From assembly GCA_032622095.1 (NCBI GenBank), contig CP136064.1, positions 180,330,011-180,394,010 of the forward strand: a stretch of DNA of 64,000 nucleotides, read 5' to 3'. The notes under the pieces were generated by a model that saw only the letters and a list, made by a program, of their open reading frames with translations, had not been told where the DNA came from and made no database searches. Source of the DNA: Siphonodentalium dalli (taxonomy: Eukaryota > Mollusca > Scaphopoda > Gadilida > Siphonodentaliidae). The translations under genes and the position numbers were made by a program. This document shows, piece by piece, positions 41,701-56,700 of this stretch. How positions within the stretch are numbered: position 1 is the stretch's first letter; each line of letters begins with the position of its first letter.

Positions 41701-44700
41701 ATAAGAAACAACATGTCAGTGTACAGTAATGTACCGTAACCTCCTTTTTGTGACTACTGGATATATTACATTCTAAGATAAACATAATTTATAATTAACC
41801 CTTCTATGACGGGAGCTGTGATAGTGTTGCATTAAAGATGCTGTGCCAGTGCATTCTCATATATACGAGTCTCCCATAGGGTGCCTCGCATATACAAGAG
41901 AATGCATTGGCTTACAAGGTCATGGTAAATATTGTTAGGCCAATGTATTCCCTATGGGAGACTCACATATCTAAAAGAATGCATTGGCACAGGGTTTTCG
42001 CAAAATTTCAGGAAGCTCCAGTCATGGGAGGGTTAACTGAATACTCACTGATGAGTAGTTACAAGTACAAGGTTCTTCAAACAAGCCTGCAAATAGTGGG
42101 TCTGTCATTTGCATAATGAGGTCCCCAGAGGGTGAATGTAGTGACGCTATCGTGTACTGTGGGCTAGCCTAAAAAATTCACCCCTTGGTAACCTTATTCT
42201 GCTTAGGCCTGAACTGCTATGGGAGGCCTAGGATCAGATTGAACTTTCCCAGTTGAAATTGGTGATTTTCATCCATTAGTCACCTCGATTCTGCATTTTA
42301 TCTTCTGCAAAATAGGCGATATAGAAACTTCCCAGAAGGGAAAAAGTAACTAAACGCAATGTTAATTTGAGACTATAGATACTTCCCAGAAGTTGAGGCC
42401 TAAGCAGATGAGGTCCCCAGAGGGTGAATTTTGTGATGTGCAGGACAGTCACTATTTGCAGACTTGTCTTCAAAATAAAAGCCTTAGGATGTATATACTA
42501 TCTCATCCAGTCTGACTGAAATACAGACTACAGCTACCTGTTCCAGAGTCTGAACTAAATAGCAGCCAATCACAGCATAGCACGGTAAAGCGATGAAACC
42601 AATCAAAAGTATGTTGGAATTCCTATACAGAGACCTCGATTCCAGTAAACCTCGCCACAAATAAAAATTGTGTAATAAAATGTTCTGTCACATCAGGTCA
42701 CATTGCTAATTTCACACAGTTTTTACAAATTTAGAGATTACGACAACTAATTAAACACTGAAAGCGTCTATGAAGAGTCCAGAATTGACCAATAACACCT
42801 AGCAAGGTGAATATAATTAAGTATTTAAATTTCAACATAAACATTCCACCAATGGCAAAGTTGTTTCAAGTCCTAGTAAGCGCCTAAATCTGAGCGTAAA
42901 TTGATTCATATATCTGGGCAAGGATGTTAGTTACAGTAATTCCCTAAATAATCGACTCCTTAACCACAGCAGAATTATGGGTAATTTTTCAGGTTTAGTC
43001 GGAAATATGGCTTGTTGCCATTCATCGGAAAGCTCTCACAGAGCTTTCTGATGTATGGCAACAAGACATATTTATCACCCTCAGAAATTGTAGCGTGAAA
43101 TGCCCACACAAATTTCAGTTTAGATAAAGGGGGAATCGCCCGCCTCAATCGCCCGCCTCAAAATTACAGGCCTGCAGTGAATTTAGCCATATACAGTCTT
43201 TCATCCACTGACATTACAATTTTTCTAGTGGATAAAACAATAAACCTAAAATAACTATGCCCTAATCCAGGCCTTTATCATCCCCTAACTTCAACTTGGT
43301 AAACTTTGTGCCAAAGATACGGAATTGTGCCCAAAATAGACATGAAAATTCACTTTCTGTCATTGCAATGTGATATTTATATATTACTGAGAAACACTAC
43401 AATAATACCACATTTTTACATTTCATCTTTTTAATGTTCTACATTCTTCCATTTGGTTTTCACAGGCAGAAGCATTGAAGAAAGCATACCCTCCTTATGT
43501 GAATTTCTTTGAGCAAAGCAAAGAAGCCATCATACATGCAGATAAAAATAATCTAAGGTTCCATGCATTTCTGAAGGTAGGTTTTAGAAATGCTATTTCT
43601 TGATCCGAAAGTAAACAATTTCTCCAAGATAATAAATAACGTTAGGGGAATGTTTCTTTCTTAATTAACCCTTCCATGACTGGAGCATTCTGAAGTTTTG
43701 CAAAAACCATGTGTAGTGAGGTAGATAACGATTCTTGTTGATGAAAGTCTTTAATTAATTACCAAACAGAACTTCTAAGTACATCTGTAAAATACAAGTG
43801 AAAGTCTTAGAAACTATATACAAATTTCATCACATTCTCCCCAACAAGTTATTTCTGTAAGAGTCATTCGTTGAAACCCAAACGGTCTGGTTTATTAGTG
43901 GACCGAGTTGATCGTCTAACCCATCCAGAGTCTGGTTCAGTCACGACAGGATCCTCGACTGAAGTATCCAGTCCAGGGTCGGGTAGTTCTATGTTGTTAT
44001 CAACTTCAGGACTATTAGTCGGTTCTCCTGGTGGCGCCAATTCCCTCAAGGAAACTACCTTTTCGTTGCCATCCGGAAGCCGGATATGGGCGTAGCTCGG
44101 TTTGGCCTCGATCAACTCGACTTCATCAACCATCGGATCATATTTTGACCTTACATGTCTCTTCAACAGAACTGGTCCTGGCACGAGCCAGGATGGAACA
44201 GATCGGCCAGTCGACGATCTTCGCTGGAAGTTTAAGAACCGTTCGTGAGGGGTGCAGTTCGTTGACGTGCATAGTAGACTTCTCGCCGAGTGCAACGCAT
44301 CGGGAAGAACGTTTTCCCACTGATTGTCCTGGAGACCTCTCGAACTGGTGGCCAACGAGACCGCCTTCCATATGATTCCGTTGTACCGCTCGCATTGGCC
44401 ATTTCCTCTCGGGTTGTACGGGCAAGTGTGACTGGTTGCGATACCATGCGATTGCAGGAATGTTTTGAGTTCTGAGCTCATGAAAGATGCACCCTGATCC
44501 GAGTGAATGTAGCCAGGCATTCCAAATAGTGCGAACAACTGGGTTAGGCACTGTATAACGGTCGCAGACGTCATGTCGGCACATGGGAAGGCGAAAGGAA
44601 ATCTTGAGAACTCATCTATGACAGTTAGTAGATACTTGTTCCTTGTCGTCGATGGTAATGGACCTTTGAAGTCCACACTTAATCGCTCAAAAGGTTGCGT

Positions 44701-47700
44701 AGCCTTAACAAGTGGCGGAGTAGTTGGGTTCGGATATCGAGGCTTCAACTTGGCACAGATTTGACATTGTCCAACGACACGCTTGACATCTTCTACTGAG
44801 TATGGTAGATTCTTGACGAAATGCATTAATTGTGTGATACCGGGATGGCACAGTGAAACATGCAATTCCAAAAGCGCGTCACGACTGACCGCAGAGCAGT
44901 GTGCTCTGGAAAAGCAATCAGCGGATGCATTTTCACTACCTGGTCGGTATTTGATCTCTTAGCTGTAACAACTGAGTTCGGTACGCCATCGGAGAATTTT
45001 ATCATTTATCTTTTCCTCAAAGAAGGTGACGCCATTTTCTTATAGCCTCCACAATCGCGCACGCCTCCTTCTCTACCGAAGAATGTCCAATCTCATGAGG
45101 CTGCAGAGTCCTTGAAAAAAACGCAACGGGACGCCCTCCCTGGTTTAGACTTCCTGCCAAAGTTGTGTCCGAAGCATCGGTCTCAATTACAAAAGGAATA
45201 GTCTCATCGATGGCTTGGATACCAGCGTTCTCAATGTCAGTCTTTAATTGGTCGAAGTGCCTACCATCAGATACCTTTGAGAGACCACGAGAAGATCTAC
45301 ACAGCTTTCGAGGCGAACGGTCGTCTCTACCAGTTCTGCCGAGTCCCGTTCGGAGTAACTAATGGAGTGGCAATCTTCCAGAGGGTGATGGATCGACTCG
45401 TGGAGGAGAATGGATTGCGTGGCGTATTCGTTTATGTCGATAATACCACCATTGGAGGAATGGAACAGAATCAACATGATGGTAGGCACTTCGAAGATCT
45501 AGAGTACTAAATATACGGTATTTAGCCACTTCCGAAACCATATCGTTCATCTTCGGGAATGGATAGGCGTCCAATTCGGTATATTTGTTGATTGTTTGTG
45601 AGTAATCTATCACGAGTATCTTTTTGTGTCTCTCGTTACACGTAACAAGAACTTGTGCCCTCCAGGGAGACGTACTTGGCTCGATAATGCCTTCTTTAAT
45701 CAGTCTCGACGTTTCGTTTTCGATAAATTCTTTGTCCGCGCTGCTGTATTTTCTAGTTTTTGTCGCGATAGGGTGGCAATCGGCAGAGAGGTTTGCGAAG
45801 AGTTCAGGAGGTTCCACCGTCGAAGAAGCCAACCCGCATACAGCATTACTGTTGTTGACGTCAATTGGTGGTGAGGACCCTCCAAATTTGATTCGAATGC
45901 TTTCATGTTTTTTCATGAAGTCAAGACCGAGAATGACGTCGCAACACAGGCTTTGAAGAATACCGAGCTGTACATTTCTATACTTCTTCTTGTCCAAGTT
46001 CACGTCGACTCTACATTTACCCATTACCGGGCTGCAGATAGCACCAGATGCCATGGACACTTGGCCACACGTCGGGATTATTCGAACACCAAGTTTTTCT
46101 GCTACTTTCAGGTCGACAAAACTTTCGGAACTGCCAGTATCCACTAAGGCATTGTACATTTTCCCATCGATAGTTATGTTAATAACTGCTTTCGACAAGC
46201 ACTTTGGAGAAGCTGCAGTCACGGAAGCTAGAATCGGTTGACACAATGCCGTTATTCCTGTTGATTTGTTCCTGCAAACTTTCGAAAAATGTCCTTTAAT
46301 TTTACAATTGTGGCAAATTGCGTCCATGGCCGGACACACTCGTCGCGGATGCAGGCTATTACCGCAGAAGAAGCATTTGCGATTACCGGTATCAGAACGT
46401 TGTGCAGCAGCAGTAGAATTATCGTCTTCCTCATTGATTTGAGCTGTAGCTGCAGCCATTGATGGATATGGTTGAGCATATAGTTCGTTACTTTTCTGGG
46501 CCGATTCCATCGTCCGCGCCTGGTCAAACATGGTCTGCAGATCTAATGTTTTGTTTTCCAGCAATCGTTGCCGGATCACTTGCGATGACAAGCCGTTAAT
46601 AAACGCGTCTCTAATATATTCTTCCTTATACACATCGGCCGAGACAGCTTTGAAATTGCAGTCTTTAGCCAACTGCCGCAGTTCGTTCAAGAACAGGTCC
46701 AGGTTCTCGCCTGACTGCTGTCGTCGAGTGGCGAATATACACTGTTTCCAGAGTTTTGATTGCTTCGTTGTAAGTGTCACTGTCTGCAATATATTCGTAA
46801 ACTGACGGGGACACAAAGCTGAGGATCATTCTGACCGGTAGAGCTGATAAAGTTAGTGAAAGTCCGTTTCCAGTGAAGCCATTCTTTGGATGCCATGGGC
46901 GATTCTGAATTGACATCAAATCTCGAAGGTCGTAGGAATTTGTCCATCGTGGTGAATGAGTTCTGTTTGGTAAACTGTAGTGAGGTAGATAACGATTCTT
47001 GTTGATGAAAGTCTTTAATTAATTACCAAACAGAACTTCTGAGTACATGTGTAAAATACAAGTGAAAGTCTTAGAAACTATATACAAATTTCATCACACC
47101 ATGTACCAATGCATTTTCTTATATAAGCGAGTCTCCTATAGGGAGCCTCGCATATATAAGAGAATACATTGGCCTAACAATATTTACCTTGTAAGCCACT
47201 GCATTATCTTATGTAGAGAATGCACTGGCACAGGATCTTTAGCTCCCGTCATGAAATGGTTAAGCACATCTTTAGAGTGATTTGCTTATCCCCATTCAAC
47301 ATGTTACCGGGTATTATGAGTTAATTTTATGACCATTTGGGTCATCGTTGTTTAGAACATGGAGCTCAAGGAAACCCGTTGCTGATAATGCATCGTTCAA
47401 ATAGTGTGTTGATAGCTACTGGATATAAGTCACACACCATTGTGTTATGTAACCTGCACGTGATGAAACCAATAGTCTTTATTGATTAAGAAATTCATCA
47501 AGTGTTATTTACCAAATGGATCAGAGGGCATGGTACTTTCAGTGCATTTTAGCTGTTATAACTTCAACAAAATCCTCTCTAAATTAATAACTGGATAATT
47601 TGGTGATTGAGTTTTGAACCCTTGTAAAATTTGTGGGTTAATTTGGAAACATGGAAACTGCCCTCGAATGTCTTTATGTCTGACTGTTATGTGTTTGAAA

Positions 47701-50700
47701 TTTTTTATAAATCTAAAAAAGAACTTAGAACACTAATTCATATAACAAATTCATATAAAAATATAATTTGAGTAACAATTTCTCTTATTTAGGTTTGTCT
47801 AACAAAACCAGAATGTGGAAGACAAACACTGACAGAACTGTTGATCCGGCCTATTCAGAGGCTGCCTAGTATATCCCTATTACTGAATGGTAAGAAAAAT
47901 ACATCAACAATATTATATCATCCTTCAAAGAAAGCAGTGTGTTCAGTTAGGGCCCTGCGAATATTCAGTATTCAAAATTATATTCGATTGGACCTCAGTA
48001 TTCGTTTCATATTCGAGTCGACAATTGGCAGCGTTTAATATATTTTATGGAGTAATGCATTACTTTGAATTACATGTAATGCAAGAAGGTGCCCATTTTC
48101 GAGAAAAAGTAATGCATTTTAATACATTACCATTACACAATACCATTACCCCATCCCTGCCGAATATCAATAGAATATCTCCGTTTATATTTGCGATGCT
48201 ATTTATGTTGGAATATTCCCCAGGCATGAATGTGACCTGGCTAAAAGCAGTGTTCTGTAAAAGGTGCACATCCATGACATGGCTGCAGAGATGAAAATAT
48301 CCCTTCATTATGAGAGTAATTCGCCTTGGAGGACCCTTTCAGCTTGCTGACCAACCTCTGTCTCAGAAAGTACTGATTTTATGTTCTTACAGATAACATT
48401 TTGTTGAACTACACCTAAAAAAGACCCAGGAAATAAAATGCATTATGGCAATCGCCAATAGAAACTCAACATTTTGGGATCTTTTTGAGCTTTGTGATCA
48501 TACTGGGAGACCTATGATGACTTTAAATTGTGAATGGCTGAGCTAAAAATAGATCGCATCTCAGCATTTCAAAGATCTTAAACATGAAAACTAAAACATG
48601 TGCCACCTATTTCCAATTTTGAGTTGTGAATGCACATGTTTCTAAATATAAACAAGTTATGTAGTGACGTCATTTTAAAGTTCGTTCTATGTGTTAACAA
48701 GTATTACTGCAACCCATAGTGAAATAGATTTAATTATGTCACTGATTTACATTTATTTAAAGAATTAAAACCGTGTTATTAATATTATTATTGACGTCCT
48801 GCTTGAAGTAAAATTATTAAGTTGAGTTATTGGAACATATATAAGCCTAAACATGATGAATATTCTCATTAAGATGTTTACTTAACATCCTCCTGTTTAT
48901 TGTATTATCTAATTTCCTGACATAAAACATTGCTTTTTTTTCAGGCCGCTAATTATTGCAACAAATTATTCAACACAAACTATAAAACTTATAAATTTCT
49001 GAATTCTGTACGAGAAATGGTTACGACACGTTATTTACTGGAATTGAAACATAGCGTTTTCACGCTAATCGCTACTGGTCACCAAATTGATATATTTGAT
49101 TCTATATTTGATTCATGATTACTTTGCAGTATTCGATTCATTATTTGATTTGATCGTATTCGAATATTCGCAGGGCCCTAGTTTCAGTAAAAGAATATAT
49201 ATCTAGTAATTTCACTGAGCTATACCATAATGCCTTTATAGTAGTATATATAAACCTAGTTTGTGTGTTATATATTGTTTCAAATATTTATTGAGTAGAA
49301 CAAAGCCAATAGTGATGTTAATTTAGATTTTATGTTGTTGTGTCGTAATTGAAGACATGTATGCAACCCTGCAGTCCAGGGCCTGGACATCTTCAAATGT
49401 TATTCAATTTAGTTACGTTACTGTTCAGTAAGGAATTTTTAATTTTTATATTTAACCTGTTTTGTAGATATAATCAAACACACTCCCACAGTGAACAGTG
49501 ATCATGGGAAGTTAACAGAGGCCTTGTCCAAGCTGAAAGAAGTCATGACGTAAGTTCAACACAATACTTTCTTCAAATTATTGGTGTGAGATGGCATATT
49601 ATATATACTATTAAGAAGTGGTTAGTAGGAAACTTTAATTAGTCCCCCCTTAAAAGAACCCAAGGCACTCAGTGGATAAATGGTGCAAACCAAAAAAATA
49701 CCAAGGTCTGTTAAAACATCGCCACTAAGAAGAACATGGGTGTAATAGATTAAAACATTTCTTATATTCAGTATTGGCACTTCTCCAATAACAAAATTGT
49801 GCATGTTGAAACCATTGTAATGTGCAAAGAATGTGCAACTGTTACAGTGCTTTGTCAACAAACATCGCTAAGGCCAAAAAAAAGAAAAGTTTTGGTTCTC
49901 AGGCCCCGCCGCATTGAATAAAAAGGGCCACATTAGGCCTTTTTATTGCAATGCCTGATGTTATGACAAAAACAATTTGAAAAAATGTTTTTTTTGTTTT
50001 TTTTGGGGGATTTTATCAACATGTCCATAGCAGATATGTGTTGAATATTAGTGTGTATTGAACTCTAACATGTAATGTGTTAAAAAGTGACTTGCAGGTT
50101 TACAACATGAAGTAGATGACTACAATTAAGAAAATGATTAGCTGATCCTCATGCTCTTCTTACAATTAGTCATTGTGAACAACTTACACTAATTGTAACT
50201 TTATACAATTGAAAGGCACAGGACTAAATTCAGGATCACATATTAGAATGGGGAGATATCAGTTTTTAGACAACAATAACAGTAGTTAATGTCAGGGGCA
50301 TTATATAATGTTAGGTAATCCCAGTCAGACACTGCTAGTACAATGTCATTTTTATATAAGACTAAATGAGTTTATATGCATAACAGTTCCCTCTACCTTT
50401 CTGGTTATTACTAGACAGAGGAAGGTATCTTTGTCCATGCTTAGTATGCGCAGAAAAAAATAAAAAATAAAAATAAAACCCTCCCTCCCTCATTGATTTG
50501 AAAAACAAAATTGCCCAAGAACCAAAACACTTTTTTTTTTGGGCCTAATCATGTAGTAAGTTCAAATAATTTAGTCTAAATATGATTTTCAGAAAAAAAA
50601 TTCAATGCTTTGATCTTTTCCAATGTTTACCATCAAGTTTTGATTAAACTTTGGTATCATATTGGACTTTTATCAGTAATTCCACTGTTTAATTAAAGAC

Positions 50701-53700
50701 ATACTATATACTTGTTCGGGTGCGTGAATTTAGTGAAACTGATAAGATAGTATTCAGGAGCTCTGATAACTGGAGGAATGTAACATTCTATTAACATCGC
50801 TGAAAATCTGATGCAAATAGACTACCACTCCATAGAAAACATCATCTGAACTACGCTCAATTGTAAATATTTACTACTCGATTCGGGACGAATCTATCGG
50901 CGATTAACTAACGAAAATGTTTTCGCCATCGAGAGTCACTGCATTTAATTAATATATAAGAATGACAGTGTTTGTTGTCAATTTGGATATATTTGTAAAA
51001 ATACCTACTTTGAAAAAGATTAATATATATTTCTATTTGATCACCCTACCGGAGTGTTTCACATCACTTTAACAATGATTTTGACATACAAAATCTCATT
51101 ATTGGAGAGTTATTAACCCTTACATGATTGGAGCTTACTGAAAGTTTGCAAAAACCCTGTGCCAATGCATTCTCTGATATATATGCAAGTCTCCCATAGG
51201 GAGCCTCACATATATAAGCAGGGTTTCCGCTACTACGGCAGGCCGCCCGTCCAGCGGCCTCATTCCCCTCACCAACCTTGACTTAATATTGGTCACAACA
51301 GTGCTACAGACCTAGCTCAGTCCCCTTTTTACACAGGACGAGCGATCACCAACAGTGATGATTAACAGATTGCAAGGAATCCTACACTTGGTGCCTGAAT
51401 AAGACATGATCAGTAACGCGGACCATGATTGTGTACAGTTGTCTACACCATCATGTGTAACGCTTTGTCGGGTTGAATATTTAGTAGTAATCAGCCTCTC
51501 GCATTTTAATTTACCGTAGATTACTGTCAATAAGTCCCAACTGTTTGACCCACTATCCCAACAAAATGTGCAATATACATCGTTAAGTCATTAGGGTGGG
51601 GGTTTATGAGCTACAACCATGAACACATGTGAGTTTTGGCAGTCGCTACGATGAAAAGTGCAGAACTTTTTCTCCAACACAAGGTCTGTGTCAAAGAAAT
51701 GTTTATTTAAAAATAAAACAATTAAATTATTAATAGTTTATATTATCATGTATTTATTCCCTATCCAATGAATATAAAATTATCCATTATACGAATCCAG
51801 CATGAAGTCATCTCCATCTGAGGAATAGCTTTTGCTTCTACAACAATTTGTTTTGATCGGAACTGTGAACAAAATGGGGAACTTCAATCTGAACCTAAGT
51901 CTCCCATAGCAGTTGAGGCCTAAGCAGAATGAGGTTCTGAGAGGGTGAATTTTTTATGTTAGCCCACCGTGCGGGATAGCATCACTAAATTCGCTCTCTG
52001 GGGACCTCATTCTGCAAACGTCAGACACTAAATTCAGGCTTGATCATATCTGTAATTCCATCACTTTGAACCACTTTAAATTTAGACTATCACAGATGTT
52101 GTTTACACCAATTTGTAAACCTAACACTGATATTAATAGTTTTATAGCTATTCTGCTCAGGCCTCAGCTCAAGTCTCCCTCCAAGAAATTTAGGGAGACT
52201 TCAGGAAATTTAGGGAGACTTCCGGGAACTTGAAGTGGGAAGACTACCAAAAATTGACAATTTTAAAATATCGCTTTATTTTATAACATCAATAAAAATT
52301 TAAAACATTAAATAAGAAATAAAACTAAAAAATTTTGACTGTATCTGAAATTAGCCTAATTAATTACTTGCGCCAGTTCATGCTGGACGCAAGTAATGTT
52401 TTCGGCTCGGATGTATGTTTATCCTTCCTTCCTTCCTTCCGTGAATATGTTACATCATACCGGAAGTACATACTGTAAAAAATGAACACGCGCTAATATG
52501 AAATGGTTGCATCAATTGTAATTTAAATCCACATATATACTTAATTTGCATTGTTATCTGGTTTTATTTTGGTAATAAATCGTTCATAAATGAACAATAT
52601 TGAATTATTTCTTTCTGGAAACCGATCAAGACGCCATGACGTCACGACGCACATCAGGACGTCACAAGCAACATGGGCGCGCAAAACACCAGACATGATT
52701 GCGTCGATGTCCAGACAGCTGAGACTCGTATTACACGGACAGGCTAAACCATTCCATCTGCCAACAACTTCGTGTTTTATTATTATAAATATATATACTG
52801 CATGTAAAACAAACGTCGGCAACAGTACATGCCCATTAGAAGCCTATTTTATATAACTTGAAACTCGAGGAAATGAGTTGAGATAAAGTCTAAAAGATGC
52901 GTGCGGAATCGTTTTTTTCGCAGTGACTATCAGGTGCGAACATATTCTGGAAAGTTCAAAACATTTTCGAAAGATCCTGGTGCATATAAATCATGTCCGG
53001 TCAAACAGTCGAGCGTGTGGTTCAATTGAAAAACAATTGCACTGAGATGTGAATGTGGAAACATGGATTATTAAAATGCCTTATTAATTAACTGGGAAAA
53101 CAAGCTTTCTCATTCTCAATGCAATAGACATGTTGATATGTTCCCGAAGTCTGTAGATCAGTCGCTAAGGGCATGTTCACATTGACACATTGTTAATCAA
53201 AGACTAACCAATGATCCAGTTTCTTTTATTTAATTGTGTCGGTATTTTGTAATTTACTTTGATGGTTTTTTGCCACTGGCATACACACTTGATATCATTC
53301 TAGTCAAACTAGTAAGTTAACCCAATTGGTATATAATATAGCATCGTTGGCAACCAATCGACTTCACACCCTTCATATGAACGATGTCTATATTGTAATA
53401 TTAATATGTCAAACAACTCGTATGTATTACTAAGACTATCATTAGTGTAACTAGTGTAGATCAACTTGAGATAACAGAGATATTATGTCCACACACACAA
53501 CTATTTCAGCGATGGATGAACAGATATTTGATATCTAGATTTGTGTTATCGATCTCTCAAACGAGGGGCCAGCACCCGTGGTTCAAACTGTTGTTGGCAA
53601 GACACCACACAACATGCCAAATGTGTGATGGGCGCAAGTATAGGCAGCTCCAGTGAGTGCATTTTAGTTGTTATTATACATTTAAAAATTTTGGAAATGT

Positions 53701-56700
53701 TTTGTGTAGCTATCATTTAAGCAAGACAATTATCAAGTTACAGTAGTAGTTAATTTTTGTAAACTTTGTAAGTTTAATTTGGTCACGGCTGTAATGTGAG
53801 TGTCCGCTAAAATAAACAATAAGGACTAACTAACAAAGGAGTTGCAAAAGCTTTTAGTTTTATTGCTAAAGCTTTTATTAATTAATGGCCTCCCTTAATT
53901 AATGCCAACCCACTGGTATAATCCGATTAAAGCAATAAACTTGACAATTTTATTTACGGAAGCGGTCTCTTCAAAAAGTGCGACCCGGTCTCATCAAAAA
54001 GTGCGATGCGTTACCGAAACGAACTTCCGAAGCGCCTGATACATACTCTGATAATGCCGTAATTGTTTTATATCTGAAAAGCGGGACGGCGGTCTTTTAA
54101 GTTAATTAAAACATTTATTTGTGACACTCACGATGGTCAGTAACAACACAGATGCGAACATCTCATCGTGTTTTCAGCGTGTCAAAACATTCGTGATTAA
54201 CATTCATTACCACAAGGGAACAAAGGCGATTGAATAACAACACAAAACAACAGGTCATATTTTATTTTTTATTTTAAACACTTGGGTCTTTGCCTCTGCA
54301 TCGTCTGTTTCTTTTTGGGATGGCCGCCACAATTCATCTATATACGGACATGTCTACAAAAAAAAACTATAAAAAAAACAAATAAAAAAAATCCCCCTAA
54401 AATTGAAGGCGACTTCGATTTCGCCTTAGAGCGATGATAGGGCGAAGTCAGCGACAGTAAGGCGACAATCTCGCCCGAGTCGCCTTGTGAGCTGAGGCCT
54501 GAAATTTCTGCTATGATATCAACATGACATTGACATGAAGATTGACCTTTCTTGTAAGATAATAATTTTAATGAGAGAAAAATATTTATTAAATTTAATA
54601 TGGAGTTTGCATTATTTCAACTTTCCTATTAATATTGTTAATGGTAGAAAGGCCACATCTTTAATTGTCGCTTTCTTTCTCTTCTAGAATGATCAATGAA
54701 GACAAAAGGAAAACAGAAAGCCAAATGGCAATGTTTGACATTGTTAATGACATTGATAACTGTCCCGTAAGTATCCATAATAACTGATTAACCCTTTCTA
54801 TTCTGAATAAATTCTCCCACTCAGTTATAAAGGTATACATGTGAATGGTTTATTATTCAATTGGAGGGATGTTCAGGTAATAAAAGCAGACGGCAGACAG
54901 ATGAACAGAAAATGCAAATGGATTTCTAATAATTGGTGGGTATTGCTCAGGTTCCCTTTAATATATAAACTTCTTATTGAAACAAATTCTTTCATTGTTC
55001 AAAATGTTCCAATAAATTTGACACTAAATTGGTAAGAATTACTAAGCCAATCATCAGATCACTAGGCAAATAAAAGGCTGTCATGTCGATCTACAACCAT
55101 GAAAACTAGTCATCTTGCATTATATAAATCAGTAGAACAAATCTCCTATATATTTTGAGAACTACGTATATATATAAACTAGCAGGTGGACCCGACTTCG
55201 TCCGGGCTGTTTCCCCTCTGCTTTTCGGCGAATTGCACGATTTGACCTTGAATTGTCCATTTTGAAGGTCAAGGTGAGGTGGGGTCACAATTTGACCCGT
55301 CCAAAACACTGCCCGGACAATATTACCCGACAAAAGTACCCGTCGAAATCCATCCGGTTTTACCCGATTTGACCTCGAATTGATCATTTTGAAGGTCAAG
55401 GTCAGGTCGGGGTCACGATTTGACCCATCCAAAACACTCAGTGGACAAAAGTAACCCTACGTATCAAATTTCGTCGAAATTCAGTAAAAATTGGCGATTT
55501 GACCTTGAATTGACCCGATTTCAAGGTCAAGATCACGTCGCACGGTCGAACGAATAGGCTTACGACACTCCCCATAAGAAAGTATCCCTAGACACTAATT
55601 TTCATCGAAATCCCATGATACTCGGGCGTTTGACCTTGAAATGACTCGGGGCTCGGCGACCCGATAAAAATCGTATCCGGGGCAAGATACATTCACATAG
55701 CAAATTTCAAGTCAATAGCTCCACCCGTTTCCGAGATCTCGTCTGCGCATGCACTGCACGGGCGTCGCACGGGCTCGCCAATACGACAAGGACGACTGCC
55801 TGGTCAAACTACACACACGTACCAAGTTTCGTCCCGATCGGGCGAGAATCGTAGATTTGTATAAATGACATAGATACATACAGACAGACAGAGGTCTTCA
55901 AAGTATATATGAGACTAGCCGATGAGCCCGACGTTGTCCGGGCTATTCAAAAACCAAATTTCAAGTCGATAGCTCCACCCTTTTCCGAGATCCTGTCTGC
56001 GCATGCGCGAAGCGGGTGCCGCACGGGCTCGCCAATACGACAACGACGACCGCCTGGTCAAACTACACACGTACCAAGTTTCGTCCCGATCGGTCAAGAA
56101 TTGTAGATTTGTATAAATGACATATTTTGTCTTTATATGTAGACACTTTGTCATTATATGCAGATACTTTGCCATTACATACAGACAGACAGACAGAGGT
56201 TTTCAAAATATATAGGAGATATATGTGTCCTCTATAGACTCGAAACCGGCTGGACCGATTGGGCTCAAACTTCCCATCTAAGGGTAAAAACCCATGGGAA
56301 TGGTCGTCGCAGCGTTTTGGAGAAGCTCAGCGCACCCGTTCTCCACTCTCAGTCACAAAAAATGGCACTTCGGGGTTAATAGCATTGATAGTTAAAGAGC
56401 GTTCGTATCCGCAGTGTCATTGATAAAGATCTTCCATATTTGGGTTCGTTAACCGGTTAACGCTCTTTATTCCCTTTGGCTTTCGCATACGGTTTTGTTT
56501 ACGTTATCTGGAACTCGCTTCTAGGAACGGGGGAGATTTTGTGTATTGCCGTGACAAAATTAGATCCCCACGGCATCCCCACCGCAATTTTAATTCACAT
56601 TCCCAACACCTAGCAGGGACAAATATCTATTAGCCAGCATCAAGTCGAGTCTTGTGACGTATTAATTCAAATGCTTTCGATCAAACAATATTCTCTGTCG

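Larger units (their letters stand above)
43712..47098 (-). mobile_element. Complete but dead Ty3/Gypsy-type LTR retrotransposon
   Basis: 3387 bp on the - strand. The 123-bp LTRs (TG...CA) at both ends are nearly identical. A perfect 5-bp target duplication, CCATG, lies at 43707-43711 and 47099-47103. Order on the - strand: Gag with two CCHC knuckles, retropepsin, start of reverse transcriptase, RNase H remnants, integrase, then a GGGGAGAA polypurine tract just before the 3' LTR. PR-RT-RH-IN order is Ty3/Gypsy. Frameshifts in gag, a deletion of the RT thumb/connection and an internal inversion make it inactive. Near-identical LTRs suggest a recent insertion despite the damage. Confidence 0.93.
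43669..47259. mobile_element. Family P MITE split by the LTR element
   Basis: TTAA at 43665-43668 and left end CCCTTCCATGAC; the right part resumes at 47099 with the hairpin modules and ends ATGAAATGG before TTAA at 47260-47263. Removing the LTR element restores a normal MITE of about 200 bp. Confidence 0.8.

Noticed and set aside
44031-46241. Several + strand open frames of 60-114 codons across the LTR element
   Set aside because: Antisense shadows of the - strand Gag and integrase frames; no family signature. The exception, 45252-45510, is the truly inverted RT segment.
52590-52856. Overlapping open frames of 88 and 93 codons on both strands
   Set aside because: No similarity recognised, inside a transposon-like element, and no splice context; chance frames.
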